A program made the position numbers and the translations under genes. This document shows positions 9,728-17,554 of a stretch of 64,000 nt of DNA, one piece after another; positions within the stretch are counted from its first letter, which is position 1, and every line of letters begins with the position of its first letter. The DNA comes from Mesorhizobium sp. WSM4311 (GTDB lineage: Bacteria > Pseudomonadota > Alphaproteobacteria > Rhizobiales > Rhizobiaceae): positions 1-64,000 of the forward strand of contig NZ_NSFV01000015.1 of NCBI RefSeq assembly GCF_002295115.1, written 5' to 3'. The notes under the pieces are model-generated. The model had not been told where the DNA came from. It did not search any database and saw only the letters and a list, made by a program, of their open reading frames with translations.

Positions 9728-9994
9728 ATGTTGACGATCAAAGACCGCACCGGAACCTACAGCGAGCAGATCCGCAGTTTCTTGGTTTCGAATTTCTACG
9801 TGAGCGACGTGAAGGCATTGATGAGCGACACGTCCTTGCTCGACCAGGGCATCGTCGACTCGACGGGAGTGCTTGAGATTATAGGCTTCATAGAGGAGAC
9901 CTTTGGCATCATCGTCGAAGACAGCGAGCTCTTGCCTGAAAACCTCGATTCCATTCAAGGGATCGAGCAATACATCATCCGCAAGATGAATTGA
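9728..9994 (+). CDS. Acyl carrier protein
   Basis: An 88-residue acidic protein. The ATG at 9728 with GAGGG just upstream is chosen over the ATG at 9674, which would add an unlike 18-residue leader. The carrier signature is LLDQGIVDSTGVLEII, with Ser45 in the D-S motif as the phosphopantetheine attachment site and a following EETFGI helix. It probably accepts the acyl group activated by the preceding ligase. It is the last gene of the five-gene operon and faces the convergent PrmC-like gene. Confidence 0.85.
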   Translation: MLTIKDRTGTYSEQIRSFLVSNFYVSDVKALMSDTSLLDQGIVDSTGVLEIIGFIEETFGIIVEDSELLPENLDSIQGIEQYIIRKMN

Positions 9995-10004
9995 TTGCCG
10001 GCGT

Positions 10005-10040
10005 AAAGCCCAGACCGGTTCGCGCAATTGCTCTGGGTTT
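10005..10040. terminator. Possible terminator between convergent genes
   Basis: Inverted repeat AAGCCCAGA (10006-10014) with TCTGGGTTT (10032-10040), 9 pairs including one G-U, 17-base loop. The loop is long and the T-tract short, so this is a tentative call. Confidence 0.35.
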
Positions 10041-10049
10041 CCCGCACGC

Positions 10050-10742
10050 TCATGCCTGCGACTTGGCTTGTCCCAGGACCACCCGGCCCTCGCCCGCTTC
10101 GTTCGACACAGCGCGGATGTTCTCGTATGCCTTGCCGCGCTCCAGCAGTCCCATCACCTGCCGGTCCTGGCCAAGGCCGACCTCGAAGAGCAGGGTGCCG
10201 CCAGGCCGCAAGTATCGTGGCGCGTCCTTCACCACCCGCATATGGATGCTCAGGCCGTACGGGCCGGCCGCGAACGCTTCGCGCGGCTCGAGTTCGACCA
10301 GATGCGCGCGGTCGCCCTCAAGCCGCTTTTCCGAAATGTAGGGCGGATTGCAGACGATAATGTCGATCGTTCCGTCGAGCCCAAGGCCCGAGAGAGCGTC
10401 GAACAAATCGCCCTGAAGCACCGAAACGCGGTCAGCCATGCCGTGATGGGCAGCGTTACGGCGTGCCACGCCGACGCATCCATCGGTGAGGTCGCTCGCC
10501 CAGACACGTGCGGTGGGAATGTGGTGGGCGATGGCACACGCCAGATTGCCAGTGCCGCAGCACATGTCGACGATGCGCGGCGCCGGCAGGTTCATTTGAT
10601 GCAAAACACCAAGGGCCGTCCTGCCCAGCAATTCCGTCTCTGGCCGGGGGACGAGCGCACCGGGCGCGACGAGCAACTCAAGTCCCATGAAAATGGCGCG
10701 GCCCGTGCCATAGGCGTCGGCGACACTGAACTCTTTGCTCAT
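10050..10742 (-). CDS. PrmC/HemK-like N5-glutamine-type methyltransferase
   Basis: 230 residues with a SAM-binding motif I (VDMCCGTGNLACAIA, about 58-72), the upstream LVPRPETELL segment typical of PrmC, and the catalytic NPPY (about 132-135) that marks methylation of a planar amide or ring nitrogen. The N-terminal helical substrate domain of true PrmC is missing, so this is a short paralogue and probably not the release-factor methyltransferase. Its place at the convergent end of a cluster carrying two amide-forming enzymes makes methylation of a pathway amide conceivable, but this is inference. Confidence 0.75.
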   Translation of the reverse strand: MSKEFSVADAYGTGRAIFMGLELLVAPGALVPRPETELLGRTALGVLHQMNLPAPRIVDMCCGTGNLACAIAHHIPTARVWASDLTDGCVGVARRNAAHHGMADRVSVLQGDLFDALSGLGLDGTIDIIVCNPPYISEKRLEGDRAHLVELEPREAFAAGPYGLSIHMRVVKDAPRYLRPGGTLLFEVGLGQDRQVMGLLERGKAYENIRAVSNEAGEGRVVLGQAKSQA

Positions 10743-10838
10743 GGCGAACCCGCTGGCTTAATGTTTCCAGTATAGCTGTTCGGCATTCCTGCGCCAGTCA
10801 AACCTGTGGTTGGAGAACCCCGGCAAGCTGCCAGCCGA

Positions 10839-11798
10839 TCAGTCTTTGACACCCATGTCGAGCGCGGCAATGACGGCATTCAGGCGCTCGGGTGTTAGAT
10901 CGTTCTTCAATCGCCGCAGATTGAAATCGAGGTGTTCCTTCTTGAGCATGGAGACCAGGGTGACGCCGGCCGAATTCGTTGCGAATGCGTAATCGGCGAG
11001 AAATGCGATAGCAATTTCAGTGGGACTGCCGCGGTATCCGAGGTCACCAAGAGCGACCAGTATTCCCTTGCGCGCATTGAATTTCGCGACGATTCGATTG
11101 AGGCCTGAGAATGTCCCGTGCGTTACGAACGTTCTGTGCCGGTGAACGCGCGCCTTCAACTTGGCGAGGTTTGACTCCAGCGGGGTATTGGCAATCTGCA
11201 CGAACCGATAAGGCAGCGATTCCTGGAGAGCCGTCATTCCGGCCTCGAGGTCTCCCGCGACCGAGATGGCCCGGGCCTTCCCGTCCTGAATCACGCGCTC
11301 CACGGCCCGGATGATATCCTCGCGAACAAGCTCTTCGGCGGTCGGACGATGCAGTGCGAGGACATCGACATAATCCGTGCGAAGACGCCTCAGGCTTTCC
11401 TCGACACTGGATCTTATCAACGCCGCGGACAGCGGCACCTTGAAAGGCGTGGGGCGCACTCTTGAAGCATGCTGCTTAAGCGCCGGAACCGTCGCAACAG
11501 CGATCCGCGACAACGGCTTCAGCAGTCGCATGGTGGCGGAGGTCTTCGGCGGACGCATGCCAACCTTGGTGCAGACGCAGACGCTATCCCGTTTCCTGGA
11601 TGCAAATTCACCCCAGATCGATTCAGCCATGCCGTCGCCATACGAAGGCGCTACGTCGTACCAGGTCACCCCTGCTTCGTAGGCGCGTTCCAAGGTCTCG
11701 ATGCCCTTGCGAACTCCGATACGAGAGCCAAGCGAAGCGCAGCCAAAGCCGATACTTGAAACCTTGCTGCCAATAGCTTCGACAAAGACCAGCTTCAT
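10839..11798 (-). CDS. Aldo/keto reductase
   Basis: 319 residues; the start at 11798 has GAGG about nine bases upstream. SSIGFGCASLGS, the YDVAPSYGDGMAE block (catalytic Tyr within it), CVCTKVG (catalytic Lys) and LALHRPTAEE identify the aldo/keto reductase TIM barrel. The enzyme would reduce a carbonyl or oxidise an alcohol with NADPH/NADH. It is on the same strand as, and 96 bases upstream of, the methyltransferase gene, so the two may be co-transcribed. Homologues occur among polysaccharide and nucleotide-sugar loci; the substrate is unknown. Confidence 0.8.
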   Translation of the reverse strand: MKLVFVEAIGSKVSSIGFGCASLGSRIGVRKGIETLERAYEAGVTWYDVAPSYGDGMAESIWGEFASRKRDSVCVCTKVGMRPPKTSATMRLLKPLSRIAVATVPALKQHASRVRPTPFKVPLSAALIRSSVEESLRRLRTDYVDVLALHRPTAEELVREDIIRAVERVIQDGKARAISVAGDLEAGMTALQESLPYRFVQIANTPLESNLAKLKARVHRHRTFVTHGTFSGLNRIVAKFNARKGILVALGDLGYRGSPTEIAIAFLADYAFATNSAGVTLVSMLKKEHLDFNLRRLKNDLTPERLNAVIAALDMGVKD

Positions 11799-12405
11799 GG
11801 CAAAGCCTCGTTTTTGATACCGGCATCAAGCCGCCGCTGTCTCAGTCGAATGATCTTTTTGTCTTTCTGTCAATAGACAAGAAAGAAAGCCATGAGCCCG
11901 CGCCAGTGCAAAAGGTGGCATTAAATAGCATATCTGCGCGTCTCGGATCGTGATCACGGGTGACTGCATGCAGAACAGAAACGGATTCTTAGTCAGGTAA
12001 AAATTCCCCCAGAAAGATAGTGGCGGGTCGGACGGTATATTTATAATTTTGATTTTATTGATTTTTTCGTGGGCCGGGACGTTCGCGAGGTTGTTATCTG
12101 TATGCCTTGGCAGCGATTTCAGCGACCGGGCCGTAGTGAGCAGATCTTTGCTCTCGATCAAGGAAGCCCCAGTTCATTGAGCTAGATTTTGAACCAGCTG
12201 AAGGGCGCCTGGGAGCAAAGAATGTTCTCGCCGAGGAGGGCTATGGCTTGGCCGGATATCGCAGTTCGATGACTCCGCCTCTGATTCTTCTGTCGAATTG
12301 ACAGTGTCGTGATTGAAAGCCGAACCTGGCATGGCACCAGCGCTACCTTGTCTTGAAGCAGCGATGGTCCGGGGGCTGAAGGAAAGACTGGTTCTGGGAG
12401 GAAGC
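11799..12405. other. AT-rich intergenic region without a convincing gene
   Basis: About 600 bases between the divergent aldo/keto reductase gene and the GAF-Fis regulator gene. The part around 11990-12070 is much richer in A+T than its neighbours (TATATTTATAATTTTGATTT). Open frames across it have no recognisable protein features. A weak inverted repeat (TTGTCT...AGACAA) lies near 11865-11885. It probably carries promoters for both flanking genes and may mark an old junction. Confidence 0.5.
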
Positions 12406-13368
12406 ATGGGCGAGGACCTATCCGGTCATCATGCCGACCGCATTCAGGCCGCGATCGCTTCGGACGCGGCGGCGAAATCCGCGCTGGTCGCGTCCTGGCG
12501 ACGGTCTTCCAATTTGCACCGGCTCGATCCAACCGACTGCAGTTCCCCACGCTACCTCACGGAGACGGAGCTGGGGCAGGCCCGCCAACGTATCGAACCA
12601 CTCGTCCGGGCTGCCCAATCGAGTCTGGACCGGCTCTATCTCGCGGTGGGCGGCGTCGGATGCTGCGTCCTCCTCGCCGATCGTGATGGCGTGCCCGTCG
12701 AACGGCGCGGCGCGCCTGTGGATGACGAAACGTTTCATTCCTGGGGTTTGTGGACTGGCTCCGTCTGGAACGAACAAAGCGAGGGCACCAACGGTATCGG
12801 CACCTGCCTGGTCGAACAGCGCGCGCTGACGATCCACCGCGACCAGCATTTTCATACGCGCAATACGGGGCTCAGTTGCACCACCGCTCCGATCTACGAC
12901 CACCAGGGAGATCTGGTGGCCGCGCTCGACGTGTCGTCCTGCCGCGCTGACCTGACCGAAGCTTTTGCCAACCTTATTTCGCTAGCCGTTATCGACGCGG
13001 TGCGTCGGATCGAGGCAGAGAACTTCAAAATGGCATTCCCCAAGGCCCGCATTCTGCTGGCGCCGGTGGCCGACAAAGGCTCCGGCGCACTGATCGCCGT
13101 GGATACAGACGATTTGGTGGTCGGCGCGACCCGGTCGGCTCGCCTTGCGCTTGGAATCACCCAGCAGTGCCTGGACAAGCCGATGCCGGCGGCCGATCTG
13201 CTCGGCTGGGCCGGCCCCGAAGTGCTTGCCGAGGCGGAGCGCGGTGTTCTGCAGCGGGCGCTCGCGCGGGCGGACGGAAATGTCTCGGCCGCGGCCCAGG
13301 CGCTGGGCATCAGCCGCGCGACGCTTCACCGCAAGCTCAACCGCCTGGACGTCCACAGGTCGCACTGA
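12406..13368 (+). CDS. GAF-domain Fis-type transcriptional regulator lacking the AAA+ domain
   Basis: The ATG at 12406 follows GGGAGG and gives 320 residues. Residues about 25-75 (ASWRRSSNLHRLDP) match the N-terminal region of AcoR-like activators, about 60-190 form a GAF domain (SEGTNGIGTCL, TTAPIYDHQGDLVAALDVS), and the C terminus is a Fis helix-turn-helix (QALGISRATLHRKLNRL). The central sigma-54-interacting AAA+ ATPase of AcoR proteins, with its GAFTGA loop, is absent: only about 80 unrelated residues join the GAF and HTH parts. It lies 144 bases upstream of an aldehyde dehydrogenase gene on the same strand and probably controls it in response to an aldehyde or alcohol, by a mechanism not using sigma-54. 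Confidence 0.85.
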   Translation: MGEDLSGHHADRIQAAIASDAAAKSALVASWRRSSNLHRLDPTDCSSPRYLTETELGQARQRIEPLVRAAQSSLDRLYLAVGGVGCCVLLADRDGVPVERRGAPVDDETFHSWGLWTGSVWNEQSEGTNGIGTCLVEQRALTIHRDQHFHTRNTGLSCTTAPIYDHQGDLVAALDVSSCRADLTEAFANLISLAVIDAVRRIEAENFKMAFPKARILLAPVADKGSGALIAVDTDDLVVGATRSARLALGITQQCLDKPMPAADLLGWAGPEVLAEAERGVLQRALARADGNVSAAAQALGISRATLHRKLNRLDVHRSH

Positions 13369-13389
13369 CCATTCGAAACCTCATACGGC

Positions 13390-13407
13390 TGTCGCAATTC
13401 TGCGACA
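13390..13407. promoter_or_regulatory. Inverted repeat TGTCGCA-N4-TGCGACA, putative operator
   Basis: A perfect 7-bp palindrome with a 4-base spacer in the gap between the Fis-type regulator and the aldehyde dehydrogenase gene. Fis-type HTH dimers bind such symmetric sites, so this is the best candidate site for the adjacent regulator (inference). Confidence 0.6.
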
Positions 13408-13474
13408 CATCCCGCCCGCGCGCTGTCCCCGGGGCGGTGACATTGGCGGCCTAAATCGCAACTCTCTTCCGAAG

Positions 13475-13491
13475 CGTCGCATCCCGCGACG
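13475..13491. promoter_or_regulatory. Second inverted repeat CGTCGC-N5-GCGACG, putative operator
   Basis: Shares the GTCGC/GCGAC core with the repeat at 13390, about 85 bases (eight helical turns) downstream and 21 bases before the aldehyde dehydrogenase start. Two in-phase sites would allow cooperative binding or autorepression; inference. Confidence 0.45.
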
Positions 13492-13512
13492 TCAGCTTTG
13501 GGAGGAAGACAC

Positions 13513-15030
13513 ATGAACAAGGTTGAATTCTCACGCCCGGTCAAGGCGCCTTTCGACAAGCGCTACGGCAATTTCATCGGCGGCAAATGGACCGAACCCC
13601 GCTCCGGCCGCTACTTCGAGAACCACTCCCCGGTGAACGGCCAGCTGCTGTGCGAGGTGGCGCGCTCGGATGCCCAGGACATCGAGGCGGCCCTGGATGC
13701 GGCCCATGCCGCCAAGGACGCGTGGGGACGCACCAGCGTGGCAGAGCGGTCGCTTATCCTCAACCGGATCGCCGACCGCATGGAGGAGAACCTCGATCTG
13801 CTCGCCTGCGCCGAAACCTGGGACAACGGCAAGCCGATCCGGGAAACGACCGCGGCCGACCTGCCTCTGGCCATCGACCATTTCCGGTATTTCGCTGGCG
13901 CCGTGCGCGGCCAGGAAGGCAGCCTTTCGCAGATCGACGACGACACGGTCGCCTATCATTTCCACGAGCCGCTCGGCGTGGTCGGCCAGATCATTCCCTG
14001 GAACTTCCCGCTGCTGATGGCATGCTGGAAGCTCGCGCCCGCGCTTGCGGCCGGCAACTGCGTCGTGCTGAAGCCCGCCGAGCAGACACCGGCCGCCATC
14101 CTGCTCTGGGCCGATCTTATCGGCGATCTGCTGCCGCCAGGTGTGCTCAACATCGTCAACGGCTTCGGCCTCGAGGCCGGCAAGCCACTCGCGTCGTCGC
14201 CGCGCATCGCCAAGATCGCCTTTACCGGCGAGACCACGACGGGCCGGCTGATCATGCAATATGCCAGCCAGAACCTCATCCCCGTCACACTGGAACTGGG
14301 CGGCAAGTCGCCCAACATCTTCTTCAAGGACGTTGTCGCCGAGGACGACGATTTCTTCGACAAGGCGATCGAAGGCTTCGTCATGTTCGCGCTGAACCAA
14401 GGGGAGGTCTGCACCTGCCCGAGCCGCGCGCTCATCCATGAATCGATCTACGACAGGTTCATGGAACGTGCCCTCAAGCGCGTCGAAGCGATCGTGCAGG
14501 GCGACCCGCTCGATCCCGCGACGATGATTGGCGCCCAGGCCTCGTCCGAGCAGCTTGAAAAGATCCTGTCCTACATCGACATCGGCCGCCAGGAAGGCGC
14601 CGAGGTGCTGACCGGCGGCGCCCGCAATGTTCTGCCCGGCGACCTGGCGGGCGGCTATTACGTCAAGCCGACCGTGTTCAGGGGCCACAACAAGATGCGC
14701 ATCTTCCAGGAGGAGATTTTCGGACCGGTGGTTTCGGTCACGACCTTCAAGGACGACGACGAAGCGCTCAGCATTGCCAACGATACGCTCTACGGGCTCG
14801 GCGCCGGCGTCTGGACACGTGACGGCAACCGCGCCTATCGCTTTGGCCGCGCGATCCAGGCCGGCCGCGTCTGGACCAACTGCTACCACGCCTATCCCGC
14901 GCATGCGGCCTTCGGCGGCTACAAGCAGTCCGGCATCGGCCGCGAGACGCACAAGATGATGCTCGACCATTATCAGCAGACCAAGAACATGCTGGTCAGC
15001 TATAGCCCGAAGAAGCTCGGCTTCTTCTGA
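13513..15030 (+). CDS. exaC: NAD-dependent aldehyde dehydrogenase (ExaC/AldB type)
   Basis: 505 residues from the ATG at 13513 (GGGAGGA upstream). ALDH hallmarks are IIPWNFPLLMACWKLAPAL, the Glu motif LELGGKSPN, the catalytic Cys at about 300 (NQGEVCTCPSR) and the C-terminal YHAYPAHAAFGGYKQSG. It oxidises small aldehydes such as acetaldehyde to the acid with NAD. Length and the immediately following DUF779 gene match the ethanol/acetoin-linked ExaC/AcoD/AldB subgroup. Preceded by a GAF-Fis regulator and two palindromes that probably control it. Confidence 0.85.
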   Translation: MNKVEFSRPVKAPFDKRYGNFIGGKWTEPRSGRYFENHSPVNGQLLCEVARSDAQDIEAALDAAHAAKDAWGRTSVAERSLILNRIADRMEENLDLLACAETWDNGKPIRETTAADLPLAIDHFRYFAGAVRGQEGSLSQIDDDTVAYHFHEPLGVVGQIIPWNFPLLMACWKLAPALAAGNCVVLKPAEQTPAAILLWADLIGDLLPPGVLNIVNGFGLEAGKPLASSPRIAKIAFTGETTTGRLIMQYASQNLIPVTLELGGKSPNIFFKDVVAEDDDFFDKAIEGFVMFALNQGEVCTCPSRALIHESIYDRFMERALKRVEAIVQGDPLDPATMIGAQASSEQLEKILSYIDIGRQEGAEVLTGGARNVLPGDLAGGYYVKPTVFRGHNKMRIFQEEIFGPVVSVTTFKDDDEALSIANDTLYGLGAGVWTRDGNRAYRFGRAIQAGRVWTNCYHAYPAHAAFGGYKQSGIGRETHKMMLDHYQQTKNMLVSYSPKKLGFF

Positions 15031-15097
15031 TCGGCTGTTTGTCGCACAGGCGCGGCTCCGCGAGGGGCCGCGCCCAAGACTGGAGATCGGAAAGACC

Positions 15098-15436
15098 ATG
15101 CACGCAAAGGTCACGGCGACGCCGGCCGCCCTCGAACTGATCGCGGAGATCGTTGCCGAGCATGGGCCGGTGCTGTTCCACCAATCCGGCGGCTGCTGCG
15201 ACGGCTCTTCGCCCATGTGCTATCCGCGCGCCGGCTTCGTCGTCGGCGACCACGATGTACTGCTCGGCCACATCGAAGACGTACCCTTCTACATCGGCGC
15301 GTCGCAATTCGAGGCCTGGAAGCACACCGATCTGATCATCGACGTGGTGCCTGGCCGCGGCGGCATGTTCTCGCTCGACAATGGTCGTGAGAAGCGGTTC
15401 CTGACGCGGTCGACGATCTGCGCCGTCCAGATGTGA
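15098..15436 (+). CDS. DUF779 family protein, aldehyde dehydrogenase partner
   Basis: 112 residues with the cysteine cluster GGCCDGSSPMCY (Cys33, Cys34, Cys41) that marks DUF779. Members are typically encoded directly after ExaC-type aldehyde dehydrogenases, as here (67 bases downstream). The biochemical role is unknown; the conserved cysteines suggest metal binding or redox chemistry. A GGAGA ribosome binding site precedes the start. No signal peptide or membrane segment is seen. Confidence 0.8.
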   Translation: MHAKVTATPAALELIAEIVAEHGPVLFHQSGGCCDGSSPMCYPRAGFVVGDHDVLLGHIEDVPFYIGASQFEAWKHTDLIIDVVPGRGGMFSLDNGREKRFLTRSTICAVQM

Positions 15437-15603
15437 TGTCGGTGCATCGGGCTGCTTGCCCTTTGTCCCAGTGAAAGGAACGCACCAGAAAAACAGACGC
15501 GTGGACAACCGACAGGCTGCAAGAAGCGCGTGCTTCGGTTCTCATCCTCCATCGGTTTGATCTTGCACAATGCAAAGCGCCGCTGCGCCGCTACGATCAG
15601 CAT

Positions 15604-16035
15604 ATGGTCATAAATCTGTTCGCCGGCACGATCGTCATCAGCCTGACGGTCCTCATCCATACCTTCGGTCTCATCGCGATTACCCACGCCATGGCGCACC
15701 TCGTCGCTCGCTTCCGCATGCACGGCCGTCGCAGCCGAGTGGTCGCGATGATCAGCGTCGTCATGGGGCTCTTTGCCGTTATCACAGCCGAGGTGTGGCT
15801 GTGGGCCGGCGTGTATCTTGAACTCGGCGTCTTGCCGGACTTCGAGACCGCGCTCTATTTTTCCACCATTACCTTTTCGACGGTCGGATATGGCGACGTG
15901 GTTCCCGCCCATGGCTGGCGCGTGCTGGCGGCGCTCGAGGGCGTGAACGGATTTCTGCTCATCGGCTGGTCGACCGCCTACCTGGTCGCTGCCGGAACGC
16001 GCATCGGCCCGTTCAGGGTTGGCGAGCACTTCTGA
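15604..16035 (+). CDS. Small potassium-channel-like membrane protein
   Basis: 143 residues. Hydrophobic segments at about 4-28, 46-70 and 102-132 surround a pore loop with the K+ selectivity signature TVGYGD (93-98), preceded by FETALYFSTITFS. The layout fits a minimal two-pore-helix bacterial ion channel of the Ion_trans_2 type with one extra N-terminal helix; no RCK/TrkA regulatory domain is attached. It would sit in the inner membrane and conduct potassium. It ends 13 bases before the convergent hemN stop. No functional link to its neighbours is evident. Confidence 0.8.
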   Translation: MVINLFAGTIVISLTVLIHTFGLIAITHAMAHLVARFRMHGRRSRVVAMISVVMGLFAVITAEVWLWAGVYLELGVLPDFETALYFSTITFSTVGYGDVVPAHGWRVLAALEGVNGFLLIGWSTAYLVAAGTRIGPFRVGEHF

Positions 16036-16047
16036 CCGGACTGGCGC

Positions 16048-17397
16048 TCAGACCGCCACTGAATGCCTGGCTGTGCCGGCTTCGAGGTACTTGTCGAACT
16101 TCGCTGCCACCGTCCTGACAAGCGGGCGGCTGTCCTTCGGCACGACGAAGTTTTCGCCGTCGAGCCGAAGCAGCAGCCCGCCGCCGCTGATCGCAAGTCG
16201 ACTTGCCATGGCCAGGAGACTCTGGCCGACGTCGCCGAAGCGCTCGACCAGTTCGATCGCCGAGAAGGCGAAATGGCACATCAGACGCTCGATGATCCAG
16301 CCTCTCGCCAGATCGTCGACGCTGAGCTCGATGCCGCGCGCCACTGCCAGCTGTCCGGAATCCACGGCCTTCTCGTATGCGCCGGTTGCGACGATGTTCT
16401 GGGCGTAGCCCTGGCGGTATCGGCTGATCGCGGAAGGCCCGAGCCCAATCAGCGTCTCGCAATTGTCCTCTGTATAGCCCTGGAAATTGCGGCGGATCTT
16501 GCCGGTGCGAGCCGAGATGGCGAGCGTATCGTCCGGCTTGGCGAAATGGTCCAGCCCCAGGGCCTCGTATCCGGCGTCCACGATCAGCCGGGCGGCGAGC
16601 TGCGATTGCGCCAACCGTCCGGCGGAATCGGGGAGCCATGCTTCGTCGATCATCGTTTGATGTTTCTTGAACCAAGGCACATGCGCGTAGCCGAACAGCG
16701 CCAGCCTGTCGGGCTGCAGCGTCAACGCCTGGGCGACGGTGCGAGCAACACTCTCGAGGGTCTGGTGCGGCAGTCCGTAGAGCAGGTCGAGGTTCACCGA
16801 ATTCACGCCACGCGCCCGCACGGCGTCCACCACGCTCTTGGTCAGCAGGAAGGTTTGCTCGCGATTGATGGCTTTCTGCACCTTGGGATCGAAATCCTGA
16901 ACGCCTAGGCTCGCCCTCGTCATGCCGATCGCGGACAGGGCGTCGAGCCGGGCCTCGTCCATGTCGCTCGGATCGATTTCGACACTGAGGCTGGCATCGT
17001 CGAGCACATCGAAACGATCCCGCAGCGCTTTTCCAAGCGACAGGATGTCCTCGGGATTCAGCATCGTCGGCGAGCCGCCGCCGAAATGGATGGCGCGCAC
17101 CCGGCCCTTGCCGCGCACGAGGCGGCCAACCGTCTCGATCTCCCTATGCAAGGAGTGCAGAAAGGTCGCCACCGGCTGATAGTGCCGGGTCTGCTTGGTG
17201 TGGCATGCGCAGAACCAGCACAGCTTGTCGCAGTAGGGAATATGCAGATAGAGCGATATCTCGTCATCGCTTTCGAGCGCTTCGAGCCAAGTCCGACAGA
17301 CAGCCGCATCAACCCTCGGGTGGAAATGAGGCGCTGTCGGATAGCTCGTGTACCGCGGTACATTTTCGCCAAGCCTAGCGGCCACTTCCGGTTGCAT
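16048..17397 (-). CDS. hemN: Oxygen-independent coproporphyrinogen III oxidase
   Basis: 449 residues, full length for HemN. The radical-SAM cluster motif is YCDKLCWFCACH (Cys56, Cys60, Cys63), preceded by YLHIP, with GGGSPTML and DLLYGLPHQT further on; the N-terminal PRYTSYPTAPHF is specific to true HemN as opposed to HemW-like paralogues. It decarboxylates coproporphyrinogen III to protoporphyrinogen IX without oxygen, supplying haem for cytochromes at low oxygen. It is divergent from fnrN and has an FNR box about 64 bases upstream of its start, fitting control by FnrN. Confidence 0.93.
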   Translation of the reverse strand: MQPEVAARLGENVPRYTSYPTAPHFHPRVDAAVCRTWLEALESDDEISLYLHIPYCDKLCWFCACHTKQTRHYQPVATFLHSLHREIETVGRLVRGKGRVRAIHFGGGSPTMLNPEDILSLGKALRDRFDVLDDASLSVEIDPSDMDEARLDALSAIGMTRASLGVQDFDPKVQKAINREQTFLLTKSVVDAVRARGVNSVNLDLLYGLPHQTLESVARTVAQALTLQPDRLALFGYAHVPWFKKHQTMIDEAWLPDSAGRLAQSQLAARLIVDAGYEALGLDHFAKPDDTLAISARTGKIRRNFQGYTEDNCETLIGLGPSAISRYRQGYAQNIVATGAYEKAVDSGQLAVARGIELSVDDLARGWIIERLMCHFAFSAIELVERFGDVGQSLLAMASRLAISGGGLLLRLDGENFVVPKDSRPLVRTVAAKFDKYLEAGTARHSVAV

Positions 17398-17454
17398 GTC
17401 GCTTCCTCTGTGTTTGCAAGGTCAAGGCAATGGCCGCAACCGCGCGCCAATGCC

Positions 17455-17468
17455 TTGATTTCGGTCAA
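17455..17468. promoter_or_regulatory. FNR/FixK box, hemN-fnrN intergenic
   Basis: TTGATTTCGGTCAA matches the TTGAT-N4-ATCAA consensus with one change. Its centre is about 64 bases upstream of the hemN start, which would place it near -41 of a promoter with a short leader. It may also autoregulate fnrN. Confidence 0.85.
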
Positions 17469-17554
17469 AGCCTTTGCACCGGACAAACTGTCACAAGGCT
17501 TTTTCAATGGCCGACACTTATCTTGCCGATACTGAGGGTCCTCGGACGATCGTG

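Noticed and set aside
11826..12161. 111-codon minus-strand open frame in the AT-rich gap
   Set aside because: No recognisable feature, odd composition and no good ribosome binding site; treated as non-coding.
13443..13460. Possible sigma-54 promoter (TTGGCGGCCTAAATCGCAA) before the aldehyde dehydrogenase gene
   Set aside because: GG and GC are 11 bases apart where 10 are required, and the adjacent regulator lacks the AAA+ domain.
13531..15216. 561-codon open frame on the minus strand opposite the aldehyde dehydrogenase gene
   Set aside because: Its protein is Arg/Asp/Gly-rich with no motif; it is the shadow of a well-supported ALDH gene in high-GC DNA.
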